The translations under genes were made by a program, and so were the position numbers. DNA of 64,000 bases. Source: Enterococcus sp. GTDB taxonomy: Bacteria > Bacillota > Bacilli > Lactobacillales > Enterococcaceae. Location of the stretch: contig NZ_JALAHI010000110.1 in NCBI RefSeq assembly GCF_022711995.1, positions 1-64,000 of the forward strand. The letters are read 5' to 3'. Shown in pieces: positions 1 to 8,623 of the stretch. The notes beneath the pieces were generated by a model. That model was not told the DNA's origin. It did no database searches and was given only the letters and a program-made list of their open reading frames with translations. Numbering within the stretch: position 1 is the first letter of the stretch; each line of letters begins with the position of its first letter.

Positions 1-2
1 AT

Positions 3-1703
3 TCTATTTTTACAATCATTACGGTTATTTTGCTTTTGCTGGGTATTTTTCTGGTAAATTCTATGACGGAAGGGATTTATAAACGAAACCAAGAGAAGCT
101 ATCTTTATTAACTTATAGTCTAAAAAATGAGCTTGATCAGGCGCAAACGTTAACGACAGAGATTGGACAAAATCAGCTGATTCAAAAAAGCTTGGAAGAA
201 GCACAAGAGAAAAAACTCTCCGAGATTGAACGCACATTTTTAGCTACGAGTGTGCAGAATGAATTAAATTGGCTTCAAGTCAACAAACTTAGTATCAAAA
301 ACACGCTATTGTACGATGCAAATTTTCAACAAATTGCTGGGAACATGATGAATGTGGATGTAAAATATCAAAATGCTTTTGATATGCGGGTGATCAAAGC
401 ATTAGGTCTCGAGGACACAGAAGGTGTCTGGCATTTTGAACCTGATATGAGCGAAGCTATGTACGTTCGTCATTTATTTGGTACCCGCGATACTCCTATT
501 AAGCGCAATGGGAGTCTAATTTTATACATTAATTTGTCTTTTGTTCAAGAATTACTGGATTCTAGTGATATTTTTTCTAAAAACGACTTTGTTGTTTTGG
601 AAACAAAAGGTCAAAGTACATCAACAAATGAAAAACTTGCCGAATTAGCCCGCAAGCATGAAAAAAAGGCCGAAAATTTGAATGAGCATTTCAAAGATAC
701 CTATGGCTTTCAAACGATTGGCGAAAATCGCTTCTACAAATTAAAAAAAGAATTTCAAGTAGGAAATCAAGAGCTATCCGTCACCTATTACCTTCAAAAT
801 CGAGAAATGATTGGGGACGTGATCCAGATCATTATCAGCTATTATTTCGTTGTACTAATAGTATTATTTTTCAGCTTTATTTTTTTCCGTCAATTGACTC
901 GAAGATTGGTTTATCCCATTAATCTTTTAGCCGATAATATGACGAATTTTAGTCAAGAACAAAATTTTAATGAAATCATCAAGCATCTAAATCTCACACG
1001 AAAAGACGAAATAGGACAGCTAAATCGGAATTTTGATCGTCTGGTTACGGAGATTCAAGAACTGATTACTAAGGAGTATCAAGCAAAAATTTTATCACAG
1101 GAAATGGAATATCGTTTTTTACAAGCGCAGTTAAATCCCCATTTCATGTATAATACCCTGAACTCAATCAATTGGCTGGCTATCAAGAACAAGGATAAAG
1201 ATACTTCAATGATGGTTACATCACTGGCTATTTTGTTAAGATCAAAACTGAATTTAGAAAAAGACTACCATACTGTCCAGGAGGAAATGGCAATTGTTGA
1301 AGCTTATCTCACTATTCAAAAGGTACGTTTTAAATCTAGGCTGATCTTTCATTCTGACATTGATCAGACGACCAATCAATTTCTCCTTCCAAAACTGATT
1401 ATCCAACCATTAATTGAAAACGCAATCAAATATGGGTTAGAAAAGCAAGAAGAAGCAATTCATATCGAATTAATGATAACAGAACAAGAAGATCAGCTTC
1501 AAATCGTCGTTTCGGATGATGGACCGGGTTTCCAGAAGACTTCTTCAGACCATCAATCCACAGGAATCGGCTTGGAAAATATTTCTACTCGTTTAAAGTT
1601 GTTGTACCAAGGAGAAGCCAGCTTAACGATTTCATCTGTACCTCATGTCCAAACAGCGATTACGATAAAAATCAATAAAAAAGTCTTAGAAAGAGAGAAT
1701 TGA
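3..1703 (+). CDS. Sensor histidine kinase, YesM/LytS-like (5' partial)
   Basis: Membrane sensor kinase of a carbohydrate two-component system. The reading frame is open to the left edge of the window, so the true start lies upstream; the TTG near position 30 is inside the first membrane helix. Seen in order: remains of the first transmembrane segment, an extracellular sensor region of about 240 residues, a second transmembrane segment around nt 830-890, a HAMP-like linker, and the His_kinase (PF06580) phosphoacceptor motif LNPHFMYNTLN near nt 1133-1165. The HATPase motifs are PLIENAIKYGL (near nt 1408-1440) and SDDGPGF (near nt 1513). The response regulator gene follows 9 bp downstream. The ligand cannot be read from sequence. 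The downstream sugar importer and glycosidase suggest an oligosaccharide. Confidence 0.9.
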   Translation, partial: SIFTIITVILLLLGIFLVNSMTEGIYKRNQEKLSLLTYSLKNELDQAQTLTTEIGQNQLIQKSLEEAQEKKLSEIERTFLATSVQNELNWLQVNKLSIKNTLLYDANFQQIAGNMMNVDVKYQNAFDMRVIKALGLEDTEGVWHFEPDMSEAMYVRHLFGTRDTPIKRNGSLILYINLSFVQELLDSSDIFSKNDFVVLETKGQSTSTNEKLAELARKHEKKAENLNEHFKDTYGFQTIGENRFYKLKKEFQVGNQELSVTYYLQNREMIGDVIQIIISYYFVVLIVLFFSFIFFRQLTRRLVYPINLLADNMTNFSQEQNFNEIIKHLNLTRKDEIGQLNRNFDRLVTEIQELITKEYQAKILSQEMEYRFLQAQLNPHFMYNTLNSINWLAIKNKDKDTSMMVTSLAILLRSKLNLEKDYHTVQEEMAIVEAYLTIQKVRFKSRLIFHSDIDQTTNQFLLPKLIIQPLIENAIKYGLEKQEEAIHIELMITEQEDQLQIVVSDDGPGFQKTSSDHQSTGIGLENISTRLKLLYQGEASLTISSVPHVQTAITIKINKKVLEREN

Positions 1704-1712
1704 GGAAAGCCA

Positions 1713-3146
1713 ATGAATAAGTATCAAGTTTTAGTGGTAGATGATGAAGAAATCAGTGCAGATGGTATTAGTGAGATCATCAGACAAAACTATAGCGGAA
1801 GTTTGGAGACCACGACATTATACTCTAGCACACAAGCATTAGCTTATCTGAAAGAGAATCCTGTGGATCTTTTGATTACAGATATCAATATGCCCAAGCT
1901 TTCCGGAATCGACCTAATCAAAGAAATCCAAGCGATTGATCCAGAAATTCGTATTGTGATTTTGACTGGTTATGGTTCTTTGACATACGCACAAAAAGCG
2001 ATGCGCTTTGGTGTGAAACATTTCTTACAAAAGCCAGCTTTTCCTGATCAAATTTTAGAAAGTATTCAAGACGTATTAAAAGAAATTACTGAAAGAGAGC
2101 GTCATGAATTATTGAATTTGCGCCATTTAAGTGAACAAATAGTGTTAGGAAAAACAGATTATTCATCCGACAAGTCGCTCTCCCTATGGATGATTTCATC
2201 GGCTGATCACCAGCGAATAGGTGAGGCTTTGCGCCATTTTTTTGAAAAAGAAAAGATACCTTATGTGTTAGGAGAAATCAATCCGATCACCCACTATTAC
2301 TTTTCATCCGAAACAGATGCCTGCAATCTGATTGGGCCGTTTCAAAAAAAAGTTTCTGATGAACATTTTACAATTGTTGTGCTAAAAAATGTTAAATTAT
2401 CCGAGTTGGCGCATACCTATCAGAAGGGGATTGCTTATATCCAGTGGAATTTTTACTATCCAGATGAAAGGATTGTTATGTTAGACGAGTTTCCACTCTT
2501 AGCCACAGAGAACCAGCGAAATAGTAAACGACAATTAGACGGGTTGGAACATATCTTGCAAGAGAAAGACAATGACAAAGCGCTGAGTCAACTAGAGAGC
2601 TTTTTCCAAGAAGCAATCAAAGGATTACTACCGGTGAAACTTTTGAAGCAATGGCTATTACAGAAGTTTTCCAAAGTTTTTGTAGAAAATGGCAAAAGCT
2701 ATTTAGAAATCGCTGATTTTGAAAAAAAACTGCGACAGACTCAGACATTTTTAGAGCTGAAGAGTTTAGTGATGACCCAAATAAAACTTATCAATCAAGC
2801 AGATGCATTTGTTTCACCAGCAGAAAAAATTTCTGTCAATCTCAATCGAATCATTGACAACTATTACGCTGAATCAGAATTATCGTTAAAATGGATTTCC
2901 CAAAATTTGCTCTTTTTAAATGCCGAACATTTAGGAAGGACCTATTTGAAAGAAACTGGCGAGAAATTCTCCCATCACTTGCAAGCGACAAGAATGCTTA
3001 AGGCCAAAGAATTACTTGAAAGTGGGTACAAAGTTTATGAAGTAGCGGATATGACTGGCTACCGAGAGAATCCAGATTACTTTAGTAAATTGTTCAAAAA
3101 AACGTATGGTAAAACGCCAAATCAAATTTTGAAACGATCGGAGTAA
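1713..3146 (+). CDS. Response regulator, YesN-like (REC plus AraC-type HTH)
   Basis: Partner of the preceding kinase. The N-terminal receiver domain (about residues 1-120) has the acidic pair DD at 10-11, phosphoacceptor D57 in LLITDINMP and the conserved Lys of LQKPAFP. A long unrecognised middle region (about 125-370) leads to a C-terminal AraC-family double HTH (about 375-477), with the usual GYRENPDYFSKLFKKTYGKTP signature. At 477 aa it fits the YesN group. It very probably activates the downstream ABC transporter gene: two identical 13-bp direct repeats lie just before that gene's promoter. A terminator follows the stop codon, so the regulatory pair and the transport operon are separate transcripts. 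Confidence 0.92.
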   Translation: MNKYQVLVVDDEEISADGISEIIRQNYSGSLETTTLYSSTQALAYLKENPVDLLITDINMPKLSGIDLIKEIQAIDPEIRIVILTGYGSLTYAQKAMRFGVKHFLQKPAFPDQILESIQDVLKEITERERHELLNLRHLSEQIVLGKTDYSSDKSLSLWMISSADHQRIGEALRHFFEKEKIPYVLGEINPITHYYFSSETDACNLIGPFQKKVSDEHFTIVVLKNVKLSELAHTYQKGIAYIQWNFYYPDERIVMLDEFPLLATENQRNSKRQLDGLEHILQEKDNDKALSQLESFFQEAIKGLLPVKLLKQWLLQKFSKVFVENGKSYLEIADFEKKLRQTQTFLELKSLVMTQIKLINQADAFVSPAEKISVNLNRIIDNYYAESELSLKWISQNLLFLNAEHLGRTYLKETGEKFSHHLQATRMLKAKELLESGYKVYEVADMTGYRENPDYFSKLFKKTYGKTPNQILKRSE

Positions 3147-3167
3147 TGAATATTCTGATCGTTTTTT
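3133..3167 (+). terminator. Intrinsic terminator after the response regulator
   Basis: Inverted repeat AACGATCGGA / TCTGATCGTT (one wobble pair) with an 11-nt loop, followed by six T. It overlaps the end of the response regulator gene and separates it from the transporter operon. Confidence 0.8.
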
Positions 3168-3206
3168 ACTAGTTGATTATTGAAAGAGCAATATTTTAAA
3201 AAAAAG

Positions 3207-3220
3207 AGAGAGCGTTTTCT
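3207..3220 (+). promoter_or_regulatory. Possible degenerate cre (CcpA) site
   Basis: AGAGAGCGTTTTCT resembles the CcpA consensus TGNAANCGNWNNCA in its core (GCGTTTTC) but misses three fixed positions. It lies upstream of the two direct repeats and the sugar-transport promoter, a plausible place for catabolite control. Weak evidence. Confidence 0.3.
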
Positions 3221-3222
3221 AA

Positions 3223-3256
3223 AAGTCGATTTTTTACGGGTTGAAGTCGATTTTTT
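3223..3256 (+). promoter_or_regulatory. Tandem 13-bp direct repeats, likely response-regulator operator
   Basis: AAGTCGATTTTTT occurs at 3223-3235 and again, identical, at 3244-3256. The spacing is 21 bp, or two helical turns. The second copy ends 7 bp before the -35 hexamer of the downstream promoter. AraC-type activators commonly bind direct repeats in this position, so the YesN-like regulator encoded just upstream is the obvious candidate. The repeat is seen; the binding is inferred. Confidence 0.65.
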
Positions 3257-3263
3257 CTCTAAT

Positions 3264-3292
3264 TGTTAGAGAGGCTTCTACGTTAATATAAC
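3264..3292 (+). promoter_or_regulatory. Promoter of the sugar ABC transporter operon
   Basis: -35 TTGTTA (3264-3269), 17-bp spacer, -10 TATAAC (3287-3292). The leader to the start codon is about 65 nt. The imperfect -35 directly after the direct repeats fits an activator-dependent promoter. Confidence 0.6.
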
Positions 3293-3363
3293 CGTGTAAG
3301 CGATAACAACATCATCTCATGGGAGTCCATAACAAGACATGAGAAATAAAGGAGAGACATAAA

Positions 3364-4674
3364 ATGATCCACAAAAGTGCATTGAAAACAGTAAAAATGG
3401 GGTTAGTAGCAGGCTGTGCGCTCATGCTTTTGAGTGCTTGCGGTTCCGGTACAAAAGAAAAATCAAGTGGTGGAAAAGAAGAAATCCGAATCTCGTGGTG
3501 GGGAGGCGATTCTCGGAATAAAGCTGTTCAAGAAGCAATTTCAAAATTTGAGGAGAAGAATCCAGACATCAAAGTAAAAGCAGAGTTTGGTGGTTATGGA
3601 GGGTATCAAGAAAAAATGACGACCCAATTATCTGGTGGAACGGCGGCTGATGTGATTCGCTTGGATTCCATGTGGATGGACCAATATAAAAATCAACTAG
3701 AAGATCTAGGAACTTTATCAAAAGAAATCGGTCTTGATAACTTTTCTGATGATGTATTGGAACCCGTAAAATCCGATGGGAATATCTTAGGATTACCTTT
3801 ATCCACCAACTACCGTCCATTACTTTATAACAAGACCATTACTGATAAATATGGGATCGAAAAACCAGAATCGTGGGATGATATTCTCGCAATGAGAGAT
3901 AAATTACCAGAAGATTATTATCCAATGGCTAATTTTTTTGGTGCCAAATATGCATCACCAATCGTATTCTTTTCAATTTTTGCGCAACAAACTGGCAAAC
4001 CAATATCTGATGAGAATTACAAGTTAAATTACACATTGTCAGACTTTGAAAATATGATTGATTTTTATCATGAATTGGTAGAGAAAAAAATCATGCCTTC
4101 AAAAAAAGAGGTGGACAACTCCGGTTCCATCGAGGGGGCTCCAGCTCCAGCTTTATTAGAAGGAAAATGGGTCAGCCTATTTGAGTTTATTGCCAATACG
4201 AATACAATAGAAAGTCAATTGAAAGAGCAAGGCTTTGAATTAGCGGTTGCGGGATTCCCTACAATGGCTGGTGAAAAATCAACGGGTGTTTGGACCAAGC
4301 CATCAATGGTTTATTCCATTCCAAAGACAAGTAAACACAAAGAAGCAGCAGCAAAATTGATTAATTATCTGATGAATGATCCAGAAGCAAATAAAATCCA
4401 GAAATTAGAAAATGGGATTCCCGATAGTAAAGCAGGCAAAGAGGCTCTAGAGAAAGATCAGTTGATTGCGCCAATGGCTCAAGAAATATTGACTTTAGGT
4501 CAAGAAAAAGTGGATACAAGTCTTTCAACAATGTTCAAATGGGACACGGCAAAATTGAATGAAGTAACTTTAGATGTTATTACGAAATTGGATTATGGAG
4601 AAATCTCTACCAAAGAAGCAGCTAAAGAGTTGTACGAAGCCTTCAAAGAAGAAGGGACTAAATTACAAGGTTAA
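3364..4674 (+). CDS. Sugar ABC transporter substrate-binding lipoprotein
   Basis: Extracellular solute-binding protein family 1 (CUT1 class), 436 aa, the normal length. The signal peptide ends in lipobox LSAC with lipidated Cys26. The mature protein starts with the typical KEEIRISWWGGDSRN strand and has the family pattern around residues 85-100 (GTAADVIRLDSMW). It should sit outside the membrane and deliver an oligosaccharide to the two permeases that follow. A strong ribosome site (AAAGGAGA) precedes the ATG. The family spans maltodextrin-, raffinose- and uronide-type sugars, so the ligand is not predictable here. A hairpin after the gene probably lowers expression of the downstream permeases relative to this protein. 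Confidence 0.93.
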   Translation: MIHKSALKTVKMGLVAGCALMLLSACGSGTKEKSSGGKEEIRISWWGGDSRNKAVQEAISKFEEKNPDIKVKAEFGGYGGYQEKMTTQLSGGTAADVIRLDSMWMDQYKNQLEDLGTLSKEIGLDNFSDDVLEPVKSDGNILGLPLSTNYRPLLYNKTITDKYGIEKPESWDDILAMRDKLPEDYYPMANFFGAKYASPIVFFSIFAQQTGKPISDENYKLNYTLSDFENMIDFYHELVEKKIMPSKKEVDNSGSIEGAPAPALLEGKWVSLFEFIANTNTIESQLKEQGFELAVAGFPTMAGEKSTGVWTKPSMVYSIPKTSKHKEAAAKLINYLMNDPEANKIQKLENGIPDSKAGKEALEKDQLIAPMAQEILTLGQEKVDTSLSTMFKWDTAKLNEVTLDVITKLDYGEISTKEAAKELYEAFKEEGTKLQG

Positions 4675-4684
4675 TTTCATCACG

Positions 4685-4743
4685 TTGGGGTTGGAGCGCA
4701 GTAGCACAAATGTTCTACCTAGTATTCAGCCCCAAAGTTTTTC
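4685..4743 (+). terminator. Intra-operon hairpin, probable partial terminator
   Basis: TTGGGGTTG (4685-4693) pairs with CAGCCCCAA (4727-4735). An inner GTAG/CTAC pair supports it, and a T-rich run follows. It sits between the binding-protein gene and the permease genes, where partial termination or mRNA stabilisation commonly gives excess binding protein. Confidence 0.55.
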
Positions 4744-4781
4744 TATTGCAGTGTTCATTATATTAAGGGGTGTTCATTATT

Positions 4782-5660
4782 ATGAAAAAAGATAAATTAC
4801 TAGGGCTTGTGTATATCACTCCTTGGTTGATTGGCCTTTGCTTTTTTGTTATCTATCCTTTTGCGTCATCTTTGTATTATAGTTTTACTGATTATTCGCT
4901 ACTCAATGAGCCTACGTTTATTGGATTTACCAACTATCTGAAAATGTTCAAAGACGATCCTACATTCTGGATTTCCTTGAAAGCAACGGTGAAATTTGTT
5001 ATGTTTACGGTTCCCTTTAAATTAGTTTTTGCACTTTTAATTGCCTACATCATGAATTCAAAACTGAAATTCATTGGTTTTTTTAGGACAGCTTATTATA
5101 TACCCTCTATTTTAGGAGCGAATGTAGCGATTGCTGTACTATGGCAATTTCTATTTAAAGCAGACGGTTTAGTCAATATGGTATTGAATATGATCGGAAT
5201 TGGATCGATTGGCTGGTTTTCTAGTGCTGCTGGCTCTATGTTTACGATTGTTCTTCTACGGATCTGGCAATTTGGTTCTGCAATGGTTATCTTTTTGAAT
5301 GCACTAGCGGAAATTCCACAAGAGCTTTATGAAGCCGCAGCAATTGATGGAGCTTCAAAAACGAGACAATTTTTTTCAGTCACATTGCCGCAATTGTCAC
5401 CGATCATTTTCTTCAATTTGATTTTACAATTGGTGCAAGCCTTCCAAGAATTTGACGGACCATTTTTAGTGACGGGTGGAGGACCCATGAAACAAACTTA
5501 TTTGTTGCCTATGTATATTTATGAAAGTGCTTTTAAAACTTTCAACATGGGCTATTCCAGTGCACTATCATGGGTGTTATTCATCATGATCATGGTTTTT
5601 ACAGCAATTTTATTCAAGACTTCTAAACATTGGGTTTTCTATACGGATGGAGGAAAATAG
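4782..5660 (+). CDS. Sugar ABC transporter permease 1 (LplB/UgpA-like)
   Basis: Binding-protein-dependent CUT1 inner-membrane permease, 292 aa, about six transmembrane helices. The cytoplasmic EAA loop reads ELYEAAAIDGASKTRQFF, the contact site for the ATPase. I place the start at the ATG at 4782 behind AAGGGG; an in-frame GTG at 4770 has no spacing for that site. It forms a heterodimer with the next permease. No ATP-binding gene is present in the locus, so a shared MsmK/UgpC-type ATPase elsewhere in the genome probably powers the importer. Confidence 0.92.
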   Translation: MKKDKLLGLVYITPWLIGLCFFVIYPFASSLYYSFTDYSLLNEPTFIGFTNYLKMFKDDPTFWISLKATVKFVMFTVPFKLVFALLIAYIMNSKLKFIGFFRTAYYIPSILGANVAIAVLWQFLFKADGLVNMVLNMIGIGSIGWFSSAAGSMFTIVLLRIWQFGSAMVIFLNALAEIPQELYEAAAIDGASKTRQFFSVTLPQLSPIIFFNLILQLVQAFQEFDGPFLVTGGGPMKQTYLLPMYIYESAFKTFNMGYSSALSWVLFIMIMVFTAILFKTSKHWVFYTDGGK

Positions 5661-5662
5661 AG

Positions 5663-6550
5663 ATGGAATTTTCAATGAAAAACAAAGCAGCAAAAAAGAA
5701 AACAACTAATCCTAAAAAGAAGTTGATCACGGCATTACGCTATCTTGCACTTGTCTTAGGAGCTTTAGTCATGCTTTATCCAATTCTATGGCTTTTTGGC
5801 GCTTCCTTCAAAAGTAATTCTGAAATTTTTCAGTCGATTTGGTTTGTACCGAATCAGTTAGACTTTACACCTTACATTGAAGGTTGGAAGACATCTAGCC
5901 AATATACGTTCTTTACTTATTTTATGAATTCCTTCCTGATCGTTATCCCAAAAGTTATTTTGACATTGATTTCCTGTACTTTAGCTGCTTATGGATTCTC
6001 ACGTTTTGATTTTCCATTGAAGAAAGTATTTTTTCCGATTATGATCGGTACGCTATTTTTACCAGGCATTGTGACAAGAATTCCGTTGTATATCTTTTGG
6101 AAAAACTTGAATTTATTGGATTCATATATTCCATTGATTGCAAATTCGGCTTTTGCATGTGATACCTTCTTCGTTTATATGCTTGTCCAATTTTTCCGTA
6201 GTGTACCTAAAGAACTTGATGAAGCCGCACGAATGGATGGCTGCAATTCATTCATGACATTGATTCGAGTGCTAGTTCCCATACTGAAACCTTCGTTGAT
6301 CACTGCAGGTCTTTTCCAATTTATTTGGACGTTTACTGATTTTCAAGGTCCTCTGATTTACATTTCTTCCGTAGAAAAATATCCGGTTTCCCTCGCTTTG
6401 CGAATGGCGTTAGATACAACCTCAGCAGATTTTAGTTGGAACAAAAATATTGCCATGTCCATTATCGGGTTGATACCTTCTATTTTGATCTACTTCTCAG
6501 CTCAAAAACATTTTATTGGTGGATCGACCGCTGGTGGGGTCAAAGGGTAA
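5663..6550 (+). CDS. Sugar ABC transporter permease 2 (YtcP/UgpE-like)
   Basis: Second CUT1 permease subunit, 295 aa. A basic N-terminus (several Lys) precedes six predicted helices. The EAA loop is ELDEAARMDGCNSFMTLIRVLVP. The start at ATG 5663 is set by GGAGG at 5649-5653, which lies inside the end of the upstream gene; the stop of permease 1 is only 2 bp away, indicating translational coupling. The C-terminus QKHFIGGSTAGGVKG is the standard ending of this subfamily. Confidence 0.92.
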   Translation: MEFSMKNKAAKKKTTNPKKKLITALRYLALVLGALVMLYPILWLFGASFKSNSEIFQSIWFVPNQLDFTPYIEGWKTSSQYTFFTYFMNSFLIVIPKVILTLISCTLAAYGFSRFDFPLKKVFFPIMIGTLFLPGIVTRIPLYIFWKNLNLLDSYIPLIANSAFACDTFFVYMLVQFFRSVPKELDEAARMDGCNSFMTLIRVLVPILKPSLITAGLFQFIWTFTDFQGPLIYISSVEKYPVSLALRMALDTTSADFSWNKNIAMSIIGLIPSILIYFSAQKHFIGGSTAGGVKG

Positions 6551-6576
6551 AAATACAATTGAAAAAGGTGAAAAAT

Positions 6577-7449
6577 ATGAACAATTTTACAATTACAGGT
6601 TTTGCAGATGAAATCAGTCCTAACGTATCAAAACAGATCCGAGTTTTAAAACAGAATGACATTCGCCATATCGAGGTACGAGGTCTTGATGGGAAAAATA
6701 TCAGTGAATTAACTTTGTCAGAGGCCAGAGAATATAAACAACAATTTGAAAAAGCCGGAATTGTAGTATCAAGTATTGGGTCTCCTATTGGAAAAATCAA
6801 ACTGACAGACGACTTCGCTGAACATTTAGCGCTCTTTAAGCATGTTTTGGAACTGGCGGTTATTTTTGAAAGTCCTTATGTCCGGATGTTCAGCTTCTAT
6901 ATCGATGATCTCGCTAAAGCAGACGACTACCAAAATGAAGTGCTTGAACGATGGCAACAATTTTTAGAAATAGCGAAAGAATATCCACAGATTACATTGC
7001 TCCATGAAAATGAAAAAGATATATATGGAGACACACCAGAGCGTTGCTTGCATCTCCTACAGGCATTAAACAGTCCTCAAGTAAAAGCTGCTTTTGATCC
7101 TGCAAATTTTGTGCAATGTGATGTAGAAGTCTTCCCCCATGCGTATCACTTGTTGAAAAAGCATATTGCGTATATGCATATCAAAGATGCACGCTATGAA
7201 GATCATCGTGTCACACCAGCTGGAAAAGGAGATGGGCAAGTTCAAAACGTTTTGGAAGCATTAGTCGCAGATGGTTTCTCAGGTTTTGCTTCGCTAGAAC
7301 CGCACTTATCGATTTTTGATGGCTTTGCTGATTTAGAATCAGGTGATTCGATTGCTTCGAATGAAGGAAACGGAGCCAAACTATTTACAGTAGCAAGCGA
7401 AGCGTTGAAAACAATTTTGGTTTCTGAAATGGAACAGGAGTGGAAGTAG
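6577..7449 (+). CDS. Sugar phosphate isomerase/epimerase-like TIM barrel (AP_endonuc_2 fold)
   Basis: 290-aa xylose-isomerase-like TIM barrel (PF01261). Metal-binding candidates can be seen in order: Glu in LLHENEKDIYGD, Asp in AAFDPANF, His in YMHIKDA and Glu in FASLEPHL. The start at ATG 6577 follows AAAAAGGTG; a longer in-frame version would overlap the permease gene. Members of this fold act as ketose epimerases, inosose dehydratases or, together with Gfo/Idh/MocA oxidoreductases, as enzymes that cleave 3-keto-glycosides. Two such oxidoreductases follow at once, so that last role is worth considering. The exact reaction is not established. Confidence 0.85.
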   Translation: MNNFTITGFADEISPNVSKQIRVLKQNDIRHIEVRGLDGKNISELTLSEAREYKQQFEKAGIVVSSIGSPIGKIKLTDDFAEHLALFKHVLELAVIFESPYVRMFSFYIDDLAKADDYQNEVLERWQQFLEIAKEYPQITLLHENEKDIYGDTPERCLHLLQALNSPQVKAAFDPANFVQCDVEVFPHAYHLLKKHIAYMHIKDARYEDHRVTPAGKGDGQVQNVLEALVADGFSGFASLEPHLSIFDGFADLESGDSIASNEGNGAKLFTVASEALKTILVSEMEQEWK

Positions 7450-7450
7450 T

Positions 7451-8611
7451 ATGAAAAATGTACGTATTGGAATTATTGGTGTGGGCAACATTGGTACTTT
7501 GCATTTAACTAATATCTTATCCGGCAAAATAGATCATGTCGAACTGGTGGCAGTCTGCGATGTGAATCCAGATAAATTAGCCATTGTTCAGGGGCGTTAC
7601 GGTGATCAGTTTCGCTATTACTCTACGGATGAGGCAATCTTAAATGATCCGGCCGTCGATGCTATTGTGATTGCTACCCCTCATTATGATCATCCGCTCC
7701 TAGCTATTGCAGGTCTAAAAGCAGGCAAACATGTTTTAGTAGAAAAGCCAGCCGGTGTCTATACGAAAAAAGTTCGTGAAATGATTGAAGAATCAAAAAA
7801 ACATCCAGAATTAACGTTAGCATTGATGTACAATCAGCGCATGAATCCAATCTATCAAAAAGCAAGAGAATTAGTAGGCAGTGGTCAGATTGGCGAGTTG
7901 CGCCGTACCAACTGGATTATCACGAATTGGTATCGCTCGCAGAGCTATTATGATTCTAGTAATTGGCGTGCGACTTGGAAAGGTGAAGGGGGAGGTGTTT
8001 TACTGAATCAAGATCCCCATCAATTGGATTTGTGGCAATGGATCTGTGGCATGCCTCAAAGAATATTTGCGTTCACGTATAACGGCAAACGGAGAAATGT
8101 AGAAGTTGAAACAGAAGTCACTGCCTATGTTGAATACCCCAATGGTGCAACCGGGGTCTTCGTTACTACAACAACAGAGACACCTGGAACAAATCGTTTT
8201 GAAATCGTTGGTTCTCAAGGAAAGATTGTCATTGAAGAAGATCAATTAAAATTTTGGCGTACCACTGTGGATGAGACAGAATGGAATGCTACTTACTCAG
8301 GAGGTTTCGGAGAGCCTGAAGTTTGGGAAATCAAGGTGCCAGTGACTTTTGATGGAGAAAACGGCCATTGGAAAGTCACACAAAATTTTATCAATAACAT
8401 TTTATTTGATGAAACACTCCTTTCTCCTGCTCAAGATGGCATATTCGGTTTGAGTATTTCTAATGCGATTCATTTATCCTCATGGCAAGAGCGGTGGGTT
8501 GATCTGCCGATTGACGAAGAACTTTTCTTAGAAGAATTAACGAAGCGAATCGATGCATCAGAAATAAAACTAGGCGAAGAAAAAGTATTAGATACCAGAA
8601 ATACTTATTAA
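7451..8611 (+). CDS. Gfo/Idh/MocA family NAD(P)-dependent sugar oxidoreductase 1
   Basis: 386 aa. The N-terminal Rossmann fold (about 1-130) has the dinucleotide motif GIIGVGNIGTLH and the family Lys in LVEKPAG. The C-terminal GFO_IDH_MocA_C domain contains GGGVLLNQDPHQLDLWQW, whose Asp/His pair is in the usual catalytic position. It starts one base after the previous stop, so it is tightly coupled. Family members oxidise a sugar or sugar-derivative hydroxyl, often at C3, or reduce the keto form. Because a second paralogue follows, the pair may carry out oxidation and re-reduction steps. Substrate unknown. Confidence 0.9.
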   Translation: MKNVRIGIIGVGNIGTLHLTNILSGKIDHVELVAVCDVNPDKLAIVQGRYGDQFRYYSTDEAILNDPAVDAIVIATPHYDHPLLAIAGLKAGKHVLVEKPAGVYTKKVREMIEESKKHPELTLALMYNQRMNPIYQKARELVGSGQIGELRRTNWIITNWYRSQSYYDSSNWRATWKGEGGGVLLNQDPHQLDLWQWICGMPQRIFAFTYNGKRRNVEVETEVTAYVEYPNGATGVFVTTTTETPGTNRFEIVGSQGKIVIEEDQLKFWRTTVDETEWNATYSGGFGEPEVWEIKVPVTFDGENGHWKVTQNFINNILFDETLLSPAQDGIFGLSISNAIHLSSWQERWVDLPIDEELFLEELTKRIDASEIKLGEEKVLDTRNTY

Positions 8612-8623
8612 TGAAAGAAGGCA

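Noticed and set aside
4574-4795. Short plus-strand frame across the end of the sugar-binding protein gene
   Set aside because: Overlaps the real gene and the hairpin after it; no ribosome site.
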